From positions 1,905,600 through 1,969,599 of the forward strand of contig JACBWW010000039.1 of the NCBI GenBank assembly GCA_020086605.1: DNA of 64,000 nt, written 5' to 3'. Below are positions 24,741-37,085 of the stretch, piece after piece. The notes beneath the pieces are model-generated. The model worked only from the letters and a program-made list of their open reading frames with translations. It was not told the DNA's origin and ran no database searches. This DNA comes from Lanius collurio. Its lineage: Eukaryota; Chordata; Aves; Passeriformes; Laniidae. Position 1 is the stretch's first letter; each line of letters starts with the position of its first letter. Made by a program: the position numbers and the translations under genes.

Positions 24741-27700
24741 AGCCTGAACTGCTGCAGCAGGAGCTGTTAAAGGAAACGACAAGCACTGTTGTCTGGTACC
24801 AGACAGACACCCTTTATATCATCCTTACTTTGTCACTTCTCCTTTCTGTACCCTGCCTCTTCCTCCACTGTGCAGGTTGAAGAGTAACATGATATTCTTC
24901 AAAGGCAGAACAGAAAGCTTTTGTCTGGTTTATGATGCTGTGCTGTACTTTAATTCAGGCTTTTGGGGCAATGCATGACTGAGAAAGCTGTGGGGGAAAG
25001 GCTTTGGAGCTGAAGGCACTGGAGCTGTAGTGAGAGGGTTGCCAGCAAGGATATCTGTGAATTGATGGCTTCACTCTGGGTGCCCTTCGAAGTTAACAAA
25101 TATTTATTTGAGTGGAGCAAATGAGATACAACTGTACACAACACTGACATGTTAGGAAAGCAAATTGTTGGGCAATCCAGTTATTAAACTCACTAATCAT
25201 GTTCAACTGAACCACTTCCACAACGAGTTTGGAAAGTGCTCCCTAGTCTGTCATAGTGCTAGACTGGTTCAAGCTACTCCAATTATTTCCAGAAAGATTT
25301 CATATTCTGAATAAATATTTTCTTAAGGATTTCTAGATCATCTAGCTGAAATTCCTTCATAGTTTGAACTCTGCGACTCAGCACAGGCTGTTCTCTCCAA
25401 ATAGCTTTTGGAGACCTAGACAAGCCTCACTCACAGCAGCAGATGTCAGCTTGCAGCTATTAGCAACAAGGGCAGTTTTAAGATGAACATATGTTTGCAT
25501 ATTAAAGATGTTACAGCACACTTTTTATTGGCAGTAAGGCTTTGCTTTCGCAAATACCACTGACAGAAGAAACATTTCCTGACCCAGTAAGAATCCCATG
25601 AACAATATTCCATATGCCAGTAGAATGACATCCAAATTGAAGGAAAATTTACATATTGCGATTAATGCAAAATTGGCTACAACCAAAGGTTAATGAAATA
25701 ACACAATCACTTCATTTTGCAGCTTCTCCTTAGAGTTAACAAGGTTTTATTTCAGAAGAAATAGAGAAAGAAGCCTACAAGTTCCTCTCTGTGTCTTTCA
25801 CTGTAAATTTTAGTTTGGAAAGATTAAACAATATTTACATTGCTGAGGTTCTAGCAGACACTGTTAGAGAGAACCCGAAGCATCAATAACAATGTTTATG
25901 TACTTTCTTACTTCTTATCCTCTTTTTAAAAGTAGAATAATGGAGAAAATGTCAGTTGGAGACCTATTTCATTTAGGTCAGGCTATGCTGAACATTTAGG
26001 AGTAATCTGAATAGCTCCAGCAGAGAACTTCATTATTGATGTGACAGCCATGGCCAGAGCCTGAACTAGGATCAAATCATGTTATGACCTCTACCATCAT
26101 AAAGTGAAATAAAAGTGTCTTTGGCCAGAGTGTTTATTGGCTAAATTTGGACAATAACAGGGAACATCTCTGGGTATTTTAAAAAAGGAAACAGTCTAAC
26201 TGGTTGCAATGGGACTTTTCTGTTTTACCTGGTAATACCAGGAGCCTGATATTACCCCTAAAACTTTATGCTCTCTAAAGAGTGGGTGAGCCTTCCTTTC
26301 ACAGCACTTAAACCAAGCTGGTGAGCCAGCTTTGCTGTCCTTTTTCTGGGGCCAGGGTGATGTTTGCAGTGACAGCAGGATGTCATGTCACCTTGCTGGC
26401 CTTGTTTTGGAACAGAGAGCGTGCAGGTGATGTTCAAGTGCACTCATGTGATCCAAAACAGTCACAGTTCCCCCGAGTGCTGCAGCAGGAGGCCAAAGTG
26501 CTGTGCAGCCCCTCCCCTGACCCCCAGGAGGGGCAGAGGATGCCCCTGGCAGCGCTCAGAGATGAGTGGGCACTTTGGATAAAGTGATGCTGCCCCAATG
26601 CCAGGTGATGGCACAGTTTGTGCCCGCTCTGGGCACGCAGCAGACAAGTGATGAGGACAGCAGGCAGACGGGCATGAGCAATTTGAGTCCAGTATAAACA
26701 TCCTGGAGTTCAAGAAAATCGTGCTTCTCTGGAAGAGCCATCAAATTAAGGAAGGGTTGTAGTCTGAAAATTGCATCTTTTTCTTGGAAGGAAAAAAGGA
26801 CCAAAAAAACCCCACAAAACATTTCTCAATAAGTCAAAGTTCCCAGAATGTTGATTTCTGATGATCTGATTACATATCAGATGAAACTTGTAGTTTAGGA
26901 AAAATCATCAATGACCCCCTATGGCTATTTCAGAACTGAATCTATCAAATTACCCCTGTACTACATTATTTCAATTCTGGAATTGTTGTCCTACAGGACC
27001 CAGGATTGCAGAGGAAATATATACAGTGCACAGTCAGGACTCAGCAGATTCAAGCAGCACCCACTCACTCTCATTGTTAGTGCCCACTAATTACACAGAT
27101 TAAAAAAAAGTGTTCTTTGAAATATTTCTCTTTTTTCCAATCTGAAATTGAAAAAGCTGAATTGTGTATAGCCATACCTACATCACAAAACAAAACCCAA
27201 AGAGTATTACTTCCCATTAGGACTACTTAATTTCTGAATTTTTTCTGCTAATAAAAGAAGATGCTACTGCTCACTACATCCAGTGCTAAACTCAATGATT
27301 TTAAATGTATTAAAGTCAGCCTTATTTTTACTTGCAGTCTTTTAAGTCTTAAAAAAACCCAAAAAACACTTCATTTCAATGGTACCAGAGCTTTACAAGG
27401 CTGTGTACTGCACCTCTTGCTAGAAACTGTTCTCCTTCAGTGCTTACAGAATTCTGATGTGGTCAAGGAAATACTGAGACTAATTAAAAGCAACCTACTG
27501 AAAATGAGCCCCTCACAGATATGTCCTGCAAATCAGATTTGATTTAGATTTGTATGCCAAAATAGAAATTTCTGGCAAGACCTCTGTGAAATATTTCTAT
27601 TGTAATCCACTTGAAACTTTAGATAGTTACATTTAATACTTTTATGTAAAAATAGAGATTGAACAAAGTTATTATCCAAGGAGTGCACATACTATAAGCA

Positions 27701-30700
27701 TTTAACTATTCTCCCACTCTGCTCAGTCTACAGATTGATTTAAAAAAAAAAAAAAAAAAAAAGTAGCTTGAAAAAAGAGTAAATCCCAAAAAAGCAAATC
27801 TGAGAAAGGTCAGATTTTTTTTTTTCCGATTCTGGTCAAGATTGAAAAGTACACCCACTTTTGGTATGTTATTAAAGACAGTATTCTACTGCAGGAAACT
27901 AGGGATTCCAAAGAGGACTGTTGCACCCTGGGGAGCTGACACTGTTTAATGATTGGGAGACTTTTCAGTTATGTTGCATTTAACCCATCTCATTGTACTA
28001 ACCTGTACTGTATCCACTTGCAGAGGTACATCTTCACCTTGATTTTCTTTAAGATAGGCATTCCTATACCTTAAATTCACAAACCATTTTTAGAAACTTC
28101 CTCCTCAGAAAACTCTTAGGATTTTCAAATTTGAAAAAATAGAGCATAAAAGTTTTTTCTTTTTCATTATCCACCAAAATACAGTTAAACAGTTTTTGTG
28201 ATAGGTGTCTTTTTATTTTTATTTGTGTCCTAGTGCTCTGAAGAAGCAGAGTTGCTACAAGAGTAAGAATCACATTGACAGATGAGTACACATTAACAGT
28301 CCAGCTTATTTAGCTAATTCTCACTAGCAGAGCTGCAGCCAGTAAGGCAAGGGTGGGACACAGTTTCTCATGCCAGGAGCTCACCAGCAAACTGACCACC
28401 CTGAAGAACCCCTCCTGTGTCAGCCTCTGCACCCTCATCTGCCCCGGCCCCCAAAGCTCAACAGCTCCAAGTCTGCTCCAGGGCAGCAGTTGGGTAACTT
28501 CAGAGCACATCAGCTGAGTGCAATGGTGAGAAAGAGCAATAAAAACCCTCATCTGGGCCCCCCATGGCACAAACCTCTCTCTGACACCTCCAGAGCTGCC
28601 CTTCTCCTCAGCCATGACATAAATATGCCTAGGTGTGGGCAGCTAGCTCGCTCTTGACCTGAATTGGGATGGACATCACCAGCATTTTTGGGGCTGCCAG
28701 CTGCATCCCTGGTCACTGATGGCACTGCTGCCCCCCCGGCTCCCTCTGCAGAGACTCTTCTGCTGTTCCTTGACACCTTGTCCAAGAAGGAAACATAAAT
28801 GATTCCTCACTTTCCTTCCCAACAAGAATCCTCATTTCATTAGCAAGATTTCATTAAAAACTGAAGGAAAATTTACTCCTTTTTTCTTGCCCAAAACATC
28901 CCTGAAGGTTCTGACACCCCCCAAAACAAGGCAATTGTTGGATGAATATTTTCAAACTGAACTTGGAAGTGCAGAAAACTTCTTCTCACACACAGAAAAC
29001 TATGATCACAGAATAAATACATTTAATTTGATGGCAAATTATCCCAGACTTCATCTCAGAGGCTGGAGATTGCCAGCTTGCACAGCCTCCCCTGCTGTGC
29101 CATTTGGGGCTGGCAGCTGGCAGCTTCACCCATCTCAGTGCATTCTCCCCCTGTTCTCAGACTCTTCTGGGCAGAGATGCCCCAATAGGACAGGGGGAAA
29201 GGTTACCAGAGTCTGCAAGTGAAGGAACACCTCTTCCAATTCCAAGAAAAAGATACTTTTGTAAAATTACTTCAAAATGTACTTGAGGTAAGATTTTGGT
29301 CCTCATTAAAAACAGCCACAGATTTCTGTCAGCTTGGATAGAAAGAGAATTTCAGCCACAGTAAAATCTATTACAGCTCCTTCAGAACAGATGCTTTAGT
29401 AGAAGTAATTTTTAAAACTATATCATGAGGTCTACTCTCAGTTCCATATATCATCTTCCTGACATTATTGCTCTGAGCAGAGATCCTCAAACCTAAATTG
29501 AGAACATTTTTAAAATATGATCCTTTGTTAAGCAGTAGCAAAGTATTAAAGCAAATTTGAGTGTTATAAAAGTTGTTTGAACCTTGATATATTTTGTAGA
29601 ACATTTTCACTCATAATTCAGCATTCAAATCTTGCTTTCAATATTGATGAATGAAATTGGTGAAGTTTTGTTTTAATTTATCATAGCTGCAGGTGTGTGA
29701 GGTAGCTCAGTGTTGTGATACTTACATTTGCTGAGCACAGCATGGAACAGCTAATGAAGGCACAGGGACAATTTGCCCTGCGTGCTGAACAGCTCCACTA
29801 CATATATATGCTGAATTAAAAATAGGATATGCTCTCCACAGAATTTTCAGGGAGTTCTGCATATTCCTGATTTTGCTGACAAGGTATGTACACATATATC
29901 CATCTGCTCCCAGGCCCTGCTTCCTTAGCAAGGGGGCTCTCAAAGGCCATGGTTCACTAACAGGAAATATTCTTACACATCAGATTTAAGAGTTTGTCAG
30001 GTGGCAGCCAGTGGATTAGTGAAAAATCTGCTCTGGATGCTCCTCAGATTTCAAAAGGTGGATGATGGGGAAGTAAAGAATCTGGATCATCCCAAGCAGA
30101 GTCACTGTATTTAGGAACATATCCAAGTCTCAAAATAGTGAATAGGATTCACCATTCCAGTTTTGGCCTGAGATTACAGGAGCACACCATAATTCTTTTA
30201 AATGAATGAAAGTTACTGCACTGCATACAATTTTGATGAAATCTGAACTTCATTAAACTGCTGCTTATGAAGTCAATGGGATCTATTGTGTAGATAAAAC
30301 CCTAAAAGCAGTGAATACGATCACAATTTTGGATAAAAGAGCACATTAGAGTAGTTTTGGGTTTGTTTGGGTTTTAAGTATTCCATTCTCCAAAAGTGTT
30401 GGACAGTGTTGCTCCACTCCATCAGAAAAAACAGTAGAAGACTACCAAGTGCACAGCCTGTTTTGTTAGGAATATTTCAAAAGCAAATTACTAAATATCA
30501 GTCACTCCAAATCCATCTAGAATCAAGACCTTCTAAAAAATTCTAACTGTGAGTAATTTAAAAGTTGAATGACATTTTTCAGCAGCTTAGTTACCCAGGT
30601 GAAAATATCCAAAACATGCAATCAAAGGCAGGTTATAGAGTGTGTTCCCATGTGCCTTTTGAGCATAAGACAATTAGAATAAATGACAAGAAAATACTTG

Positions 30701-31685
30701 CCTCATTTGTCACTAAGAGCATTCTGTTGCTACAATAAATCTGAAACCATTTAGAAGATTATGTGAGACAAGGTCCTGTAAAACTTGGTGCAATAAAAAA
30801 TAAAAAAATTAATTGAAAAGTCATATATGAGAATGCTTTACCCTGAAAAAGCTGTGTCCTGAGACCTCATTAAGGCTAGAAAACCCAGGTACCTACATGA
30901 AGTCAGCAAGCATATCCTGTTATATTTTATCACAATCACCCTGGTAAGAGTTACTGCTGAAATTTTATGCAAAAACAAAATCAAGAGATATGGGTCTTTA
31001 GAGGCCAAGGGGTAAATAAAAATGTAATTAGTTTGGAAGAGTGTCACAGTATTTTTTTCTTTTACTTGATGGAAAGCTTCCTAGGAAAAAAATGTTCCTA
31101 GGATTTCTCTCTCATTTATGTTCTTAAATAATAAAAGACAACAGATTTTTAACAGTATTTTAAAAAAATAGAAATATTTCAGCTCACTTGGAAATTTATT
31201 ATGTTTCCAACTGGTGTCTTTATCATTTGCTCATTCATCATAAACAGAACAATATACTAAAAACTTGAATAAGTAATTTAAAAATTGCTAACAATAGCTT
31301 CAAACAGTGGAAGTGTGGCTGGCAGCATGTCTTAAACACATTACATTTGTGCAACATTTTAAGATTTATTTTCTTTTTGCCTTTATATTCACCTGGGTTT
31401 TGGCAATCAAAGGTCCAAGGGTGCTCAGATTCTCAAAGCTGTGGAAGCAGAATAGGAGTGGATGGAGCTCATTGAATGCAAAAGAATATTCATGGTACAA
31501 TTTGGGTCCTCTAGAGCCAGGACTGATTCTGTCTTCCAAAGCATTCAGAGCTCTGCCTGGCTGGAGAAAAGGCAGCCAACATGCTTGAACTTCAAAGAAC
31601 TTTCATTTTTGCTCTATATCAGGACCTTAGACCTTGATCTAAGACTTGCTGTGTCTCAGGTCAAGGACAGTCTTTATAAACAGAA
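24741..31685. other. Non-coding stretch, no gene seen
   Basis: About 7 kb of AT-rich anonymous DNA. GC-richer but CpG-poor spots lie at 26,300-26,650 and 28,310-28,790; each is open on both strands and carries no recognisable product. A poly-A run lies at 27,742-27,762. Confidence 0.65.
27742..27762. repeat. Poly-A run
   Basis: Twenty-one consecutive A. No retroposed body is recognisable next to it. Confidence 0.9.
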
Positions 31686-31720
31686 TTAGGTTCTGAAGTC
31701 CCTCCAACCCTCAACGTTTC
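31686..31720 (+). mobile_element. Possible CR1 3' tail remnant
   Basis: 'TTAGGTTCTGAAGTCCCTCC' followed by 'AACCCTCAACGTTTC' resembles the 3' untranslated end of CR1 ('..TTGAGGTCCCTTCCAACCC..'). The match is short and nothing upstream is clearly CR1, so this may be coincidence. Confidence 0.3.
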
Positions 31721-34700
31721 TTTTTTCCTCCCTACAGAAAGTATTTATGCATTGAATAGAACAAAAAAACAAAACAAAACAACAAAACCCAAGCTCCTGA
31801 AAGCAATCCTCCCACTTCTCCCAGCTCACTGTGTTCATCCCAGCACAAGCAGCTGTCACATTTTCTTTTGTAAGTGTAACTGCAGCTCTAGTTGTTTAAA
31901 TATTTTTGGAAATCTGCCCTTAATTTCTATTCCCCTTTTGTTTGCCAAAGTTATTTCTTCTCAACTTTTCTATCTCTTGCATCAAATATAGGTTTCTCAG
32001 GAGGAAAAGAAAAAACTAATGTAGTGCCTCCTGGAGGACTTTTTTTTGGGGTACTACATAAAAAGCGAATAACAAATAAGCAAGTAACTTCCTTCTAGAT
32101 CACAGCTAAGTTCATTAAAATTAAAAATTGGTCCTTAGAACTGTGCATGTCTCCCTTGTTGTGCAGTTCCCTCTGCACAGCTGCCTTCAGAGCTGACATT
32201 TCAGAGGAGGCCCTGATGTTCATCTTGCCTGTGGTTATTGTTGGGTCAATTGTCCCATCTGTAAGTCAGTAGAACAAACTCTTCAGTGAGAAGACAAACA
32301 CATTTTGGGGTTGTTAAAATAGTTGTTTGCCTCTACCATGTGTTACCAACTTACCTGAAGCAACGGTAACCAAAAAAATAAGGACTGAACTGCCAGAACT
32401 ATTTTGCTCACAAATGCTCAACCATGCTTAAGGTTTTTCAAAGGAACAGCAAAACCTACATGGGAGTGGGAACTCCTGCCAGAATATACTGCACTGAGTC
32501 TATTGAAATGAGATATCAGGGGGTTTTATTAGCAAAACTAGTCTTATCTCAAAGAGTCACCTTCAGAAAAGCGAGGAGTATTTTTAGTTCTAATTCTCAG
32601 TCAGTGTCTGTCACTCTCTTACTTTTATTGTGTTGAGAAGACATTTGGTTTATTCTTCCACTCTTTTGTCTCGTTCCTTGCAAAATGCTGACAAGCTGTG
32701 TGGGAAGCAGCAGCAAGAAAAGGAGGGGAAAAAAGCCTACAACAAAATCTCACAAAAAAATCAAACTCACAAACCCCCCCAAGGTAGACATTTTGGCCTA
32801 GACTTAAAACCTTGGGGGCAATGGAACAGGTCTGTCATGGTGAAACTCCCTGTGAGATCTCAGACAAGCAAACAAAGCAGTTAAGTAGAGTTTCAGATCA
32901 AGATTTAATTCAAGCAGAGACTCTTCAGTTGTTTCACTGGAAGGGAAATAATTCTGCTTGCAAAGAGCAGCCTAATAAAACTTGGAGTGCACTTGTTAAG
33001 GTGCTGTCCCAGAAACGGTGTCTCTGCAGCAGTCAGGATTCATCTTTGCCCCAAACTCATACCTAATAGGCAGAACAGAATTTGGTTTCTATTATCCTGC
33101 CAGAGCCTCAGGGAATGAGGTTCTTTCTAAGTGTATTACTACTAGTTTCAGGGGAGAAATAAAAGAAAGGATAAATCTGACTTATTGGCATCAGTTATGA
33201 TAGGGATAGTGCCATTTTCATCTGCAGCACTTGAGTCACAGCCTATCACATGCTTTCCATCTCCTGGAGAAACAGGAGATGGTTCTCTTGACAAAGCACT
33301 GTTTCATTTCTCTCCACTACCCATGTCCTGAGATGAAAGTGATCAGTCAGGGTAACAGACCATAACCAGAAAGTAAGGAGTTCTAAACACAGAAAACAGA
33401 TTGACAGCCTAATAAATAACATAACTCTATATCTTAAACCTTTATCAAAGAGAAGGATAGAAAAAACCTTCTTACTTCAGTTTTCCTTGCCCTATTTTTT
33501 TTTAATCTCTCTGTAACAGAAGAAAAATAGCATCAACATAACCCCAGCAGCAATTCTTTGTGAGGAAAACAAAGACAAGGAGATGCAAGAGTTTCCCAAG
33601 TTTCTTGCTTGTTACCAGCACTAACTGTTGCAATTTTTAATTTCCACAAGCACATTGATGAATATGGGGATATTGCATTTGTAGCTGGATACAATTCCCT
33701 AGAAAGCAGATGCACAGTGCCTGAAGTACCTGGTGCTGTCCCTTCTGAGCCTCAGCTGCTCCTTCAGCACTGCAAGGCCCACTGTGACAATGACAGGCTC
33801 CTTATTGATCACATCAGCTTCAATCAGATTGAAAAACAATCCAGGAATTGCAATCCATAATCTGTTGCAGAGTAACTCCTGGTGTGGGAGAGAGTCTGCT
33901 TTAGTGTATAGATGAACTCTGCACTCCTACCTAATAGCAATATTTTATGCTTGTGTGTCAATAAATAACACATTATGAGGACCATGGAAAGGCAGCCCAG
34001 CAATATAAGGAAAAAAAAATGAACAAGCATAATGAAAAGTCTTAAAACTCACTCTCAAGAAAAAAAAAGGTCTATTTGGGGAAAAGGACAGTAATTAAAA
34101 ACTCAAGATAAACAAACCTATTAAAACACCTTTCAAAAAGTTATTGAACCTGCAGCACTTACCAGCAGCTACCACACTGTGGCATCCTATGATAACACAG
34201 TATTTGACTGTATATTCAAGAGAAATTAACATCCAAAAGAATAGAAACCCTCCTGATAATCTACTGCAAGATATATGCATACATTCTGACCTTCTAATAG
34301 CAACAAACCTAAGATGGTAGATTTTTCCTCTCTCAGAAGGCTGGTTAAATTGTCTTTTAATTAAGAGCATTTAATTTACAACCTTTGCCATTATCTATAA
34401 AACATTTCAAAGTTCTCAAAAAATAAAAAAACATATTTCAGCATATTGACAATGAGAAACTTCCTAGTTAAAAGAAAATGGAAAATTACTATCCATATAA
34501 AGATCATTTGGCTGTACTGAGTTATTCCAATCTTTTAGTGTTATATTATTCATGATACTGTCTAGAGTTTTAGTCTAAGATAATACTCAGTATTTTATGT
34601 TGTAAAAAGAGTACCTATTTTATAATCAAAGCAGAAATATTACTGCATCTTCTATATACAGAAGTCACTAAAGTCAGCTTTATGGTGGATTTGAATGGTG

Positions 34701-36887
34701 CTAGAATAAATTGAAAATATTCTAAAATTATGCAGCACAGGTCCATTAATACATAAAGATTTTATCATGATTAATGGTAGTTTAATACATACTCAAGGAA
34801 TGAAAAATAATTTGTCTCACATAATGTGTTACCACCTTGTCAGTTCAGGAGACTCAATTTTGCTGTGACCTTCCAATAAATGCAAGTGAGTCACAGGTTC
34901 ATTAGCCACATTCCTTGTATGACCTAGAAAAGAAAATTGGAGTCCCATTGTATAAGTCCATCACCAGTTTGCTACAAAACCTTTTTCAATTTCTGGGCTA
35001 AATGCAATCATGGAATGAATATATATTGGAACAGGGGACTGATGAGCAAGAAATACCCAGGTCAGTCCTCTGGCTTTTCAGTCAGGTACCAGATCATCAG
35101 TTGTTCCAGACCATTCCTTTTGTGGCACTTTATTCTTCACACAGAGACATAGGTACATACACTTCCATTTTTTATGGAACACCCTTTACTCTCAGCCAGC
35201 TGACAGAGTGCTCCTCCTGTGATGCTTTCAGAGGAGTTGGACTGTGTAGAATCCCCTTCCACCTCCCCACAGCAGGTCTAAAAAAGCCACAACCTAAGTC
35301 TTTTGTTACAGGTAAAGGTTTGAAGGCTGGATAATCTGTTCAGGGGGGGTATTGTTATCTCAAACACTGTAGATGGTTATCAGAGACCTACGAATTTGTT
35401 ATCTCAGCAGGAAGAAAATGACTTCTTTAAAATGGCTCGTCCCAGCTATCATACCAAATGCAGTGTGGAGCTGGACAAGGAGGGCTGATTAGTCTGTAGG
35501 AGGAGCACAGCTAGACCTGCCACCAAGGGTTTGGAAATGTGATGTGGCACGTTGTACACGCGCTGCAAAGTGGCACTGTGGCAAGGTGGTTAGCCTGGAA
35601 AATAGAAACTTCTTTCCCTGAGGCCTGCTTGACATCACATCATGAAGAGCTATTAAATTGCTTTTTGGTTTATTCAGTGCTCTCAGCAGGCATACAACAG
35701 AAAGGATAAAAGATTCCATGCCAAATTAGACACAATGATCCTTCTCCCAGTGTGCAAATGGCTCTCTGAAACCTGCTCTCTGATGAAATACAAGGTCACT
35801 GAAAAGTACCCCAGCTAGCTTTGAACATAAACTTGGATTCAAAACAGCACATCCATCCTGATGAGATGTTCTGCCCAGTAAAGTACATGCTCAGTATCAC
35901 TTCAGTACATTCCACACAGCTGGGCTGATTTACACCTCAGCCTCCAGGGGTTGGCAATTTCCTCAGGGATCCTGATTTCAGCACATTAATTTGATAAACC
36001 AGAGGCAAGGATCATACCCCAAACACTTCACCCTCAGTCCTCAAAACAATGCAGATTGAGTGTATGAGAAAAACTTTTCAAAGGCACAGAAAAATGTCCC
36101 AAAATCCCACTGAGCACTGGTAAAAGTTAACTTAAGTATCTGCCTATGCCATAACCTGCTCCATGTTTCTGGGGCTTTTGTGCCAGCTGGGGTAACCAGT
36201 CACAAAGATGGAGCACCCTGGGAGCAGATCTTACACTGACCATCAGGACCACTGCTTCAGTGCCTTCATCTGCTTGGATTACCAAAGCTCATGCATGTGG
36301 TGTTGTATTTCCCTCTGATTCACTTATTAAATGCTTTTCATATTTTTCCCCCTCCACTTTCCCCTGCCCCTTCCCCTGGCTGCCCCCTCAGGCTCTCCCT
36401 GTTGGTTCCTGTACCCCAACTCTGCCCAGGTACTGCCCCATAGCCCCTGACAAAACCCCCCTGTGCCCACACCACCAGGTCTCTCTGCCTCTGGGGATCA
36501 CTGGGACAAGAAGTGACCATTAAAGGTCCTCTGAAGGGCTCATGGAGGGACCTTCTCACCTTCTTTGCTGTTCACTGTGCTGCTGAGCTGAAAGCTGGCA
36601 GGAGGAAGAGCTCAGGGCCATCCAAAAAGGAGCACAGGAGGACAGAAAGGCTGCCCTGCCCTAAGCAGCCCTGCTGAGCTCTCCAGGAAAGCTGCAGCTT
36701 GCTAAACCAAACCTAGCACTGCAACCTGCAAGCCAAAATATTTCTGTTTTCCACATAGGCAATAAGATATCTTGAGGCAGGATATTTCCATCAGCACCTT
36801 TTGCCCATATATAGAGAAAGTGGTTCCTGGCAAGTCTCCCCCCTTGATTACTGTATTCAATATTCCTCAGCCATTGAAGGCTCGAGT
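31721..36887. other. Non-coding stretch, no gene seen
   Basis: Anonymous AT-rich DNA. It includes an A/C-rich tract at 31,760-31,791 and another A/C-rich spot near 32,745-32,785. Open frames are short and domain-free. Confidence 0.65.
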
Positions 36888-37085
36888 TTAGAAGACATCC
36901 AAAGGTCTAAGAAATCTAAGAAAGATTTTAAATAAGTTCTCAAAGTGAGATGTCTTCCCAAACTTGGATAGTTTTTCTGTGAGGTCTTTTATTTTCCTCC
37001 TCTTACTTTCTCTTATTCCTTTAATTTCTTTGCATTTCAGAAGCTTATTATACTCACTTAACAGCTGTATATCCTCTAACTCCAT
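36888..37085 (-). other. Lysine-rich open stretch, possible exon or retrocopy remnant
   Basis: On the minus strand a frame from 37,085 to 36,888 begins MELEDIQLLSEYNKLLKCKE and continues with a Lys/Arg-rich helix-like segment and a Phe/Leu-rich end. The first 45 residues look like a charged amphipathic helix or coiled coil. Just upstream on the same strand a long T/C tract ends in TTTAAAG, a mediocre 3' splice site. I do not recognise the protein, and no matching exon was found nearby. Chance is a real possibility in a window this size. Confidence 0.2.

Noticed and set aside
28310..28785. GC-rich section with several open frames, considered as a gene or CpG island
   Set aside because: CpG content is low and no domain or promoter-like feature is visible.
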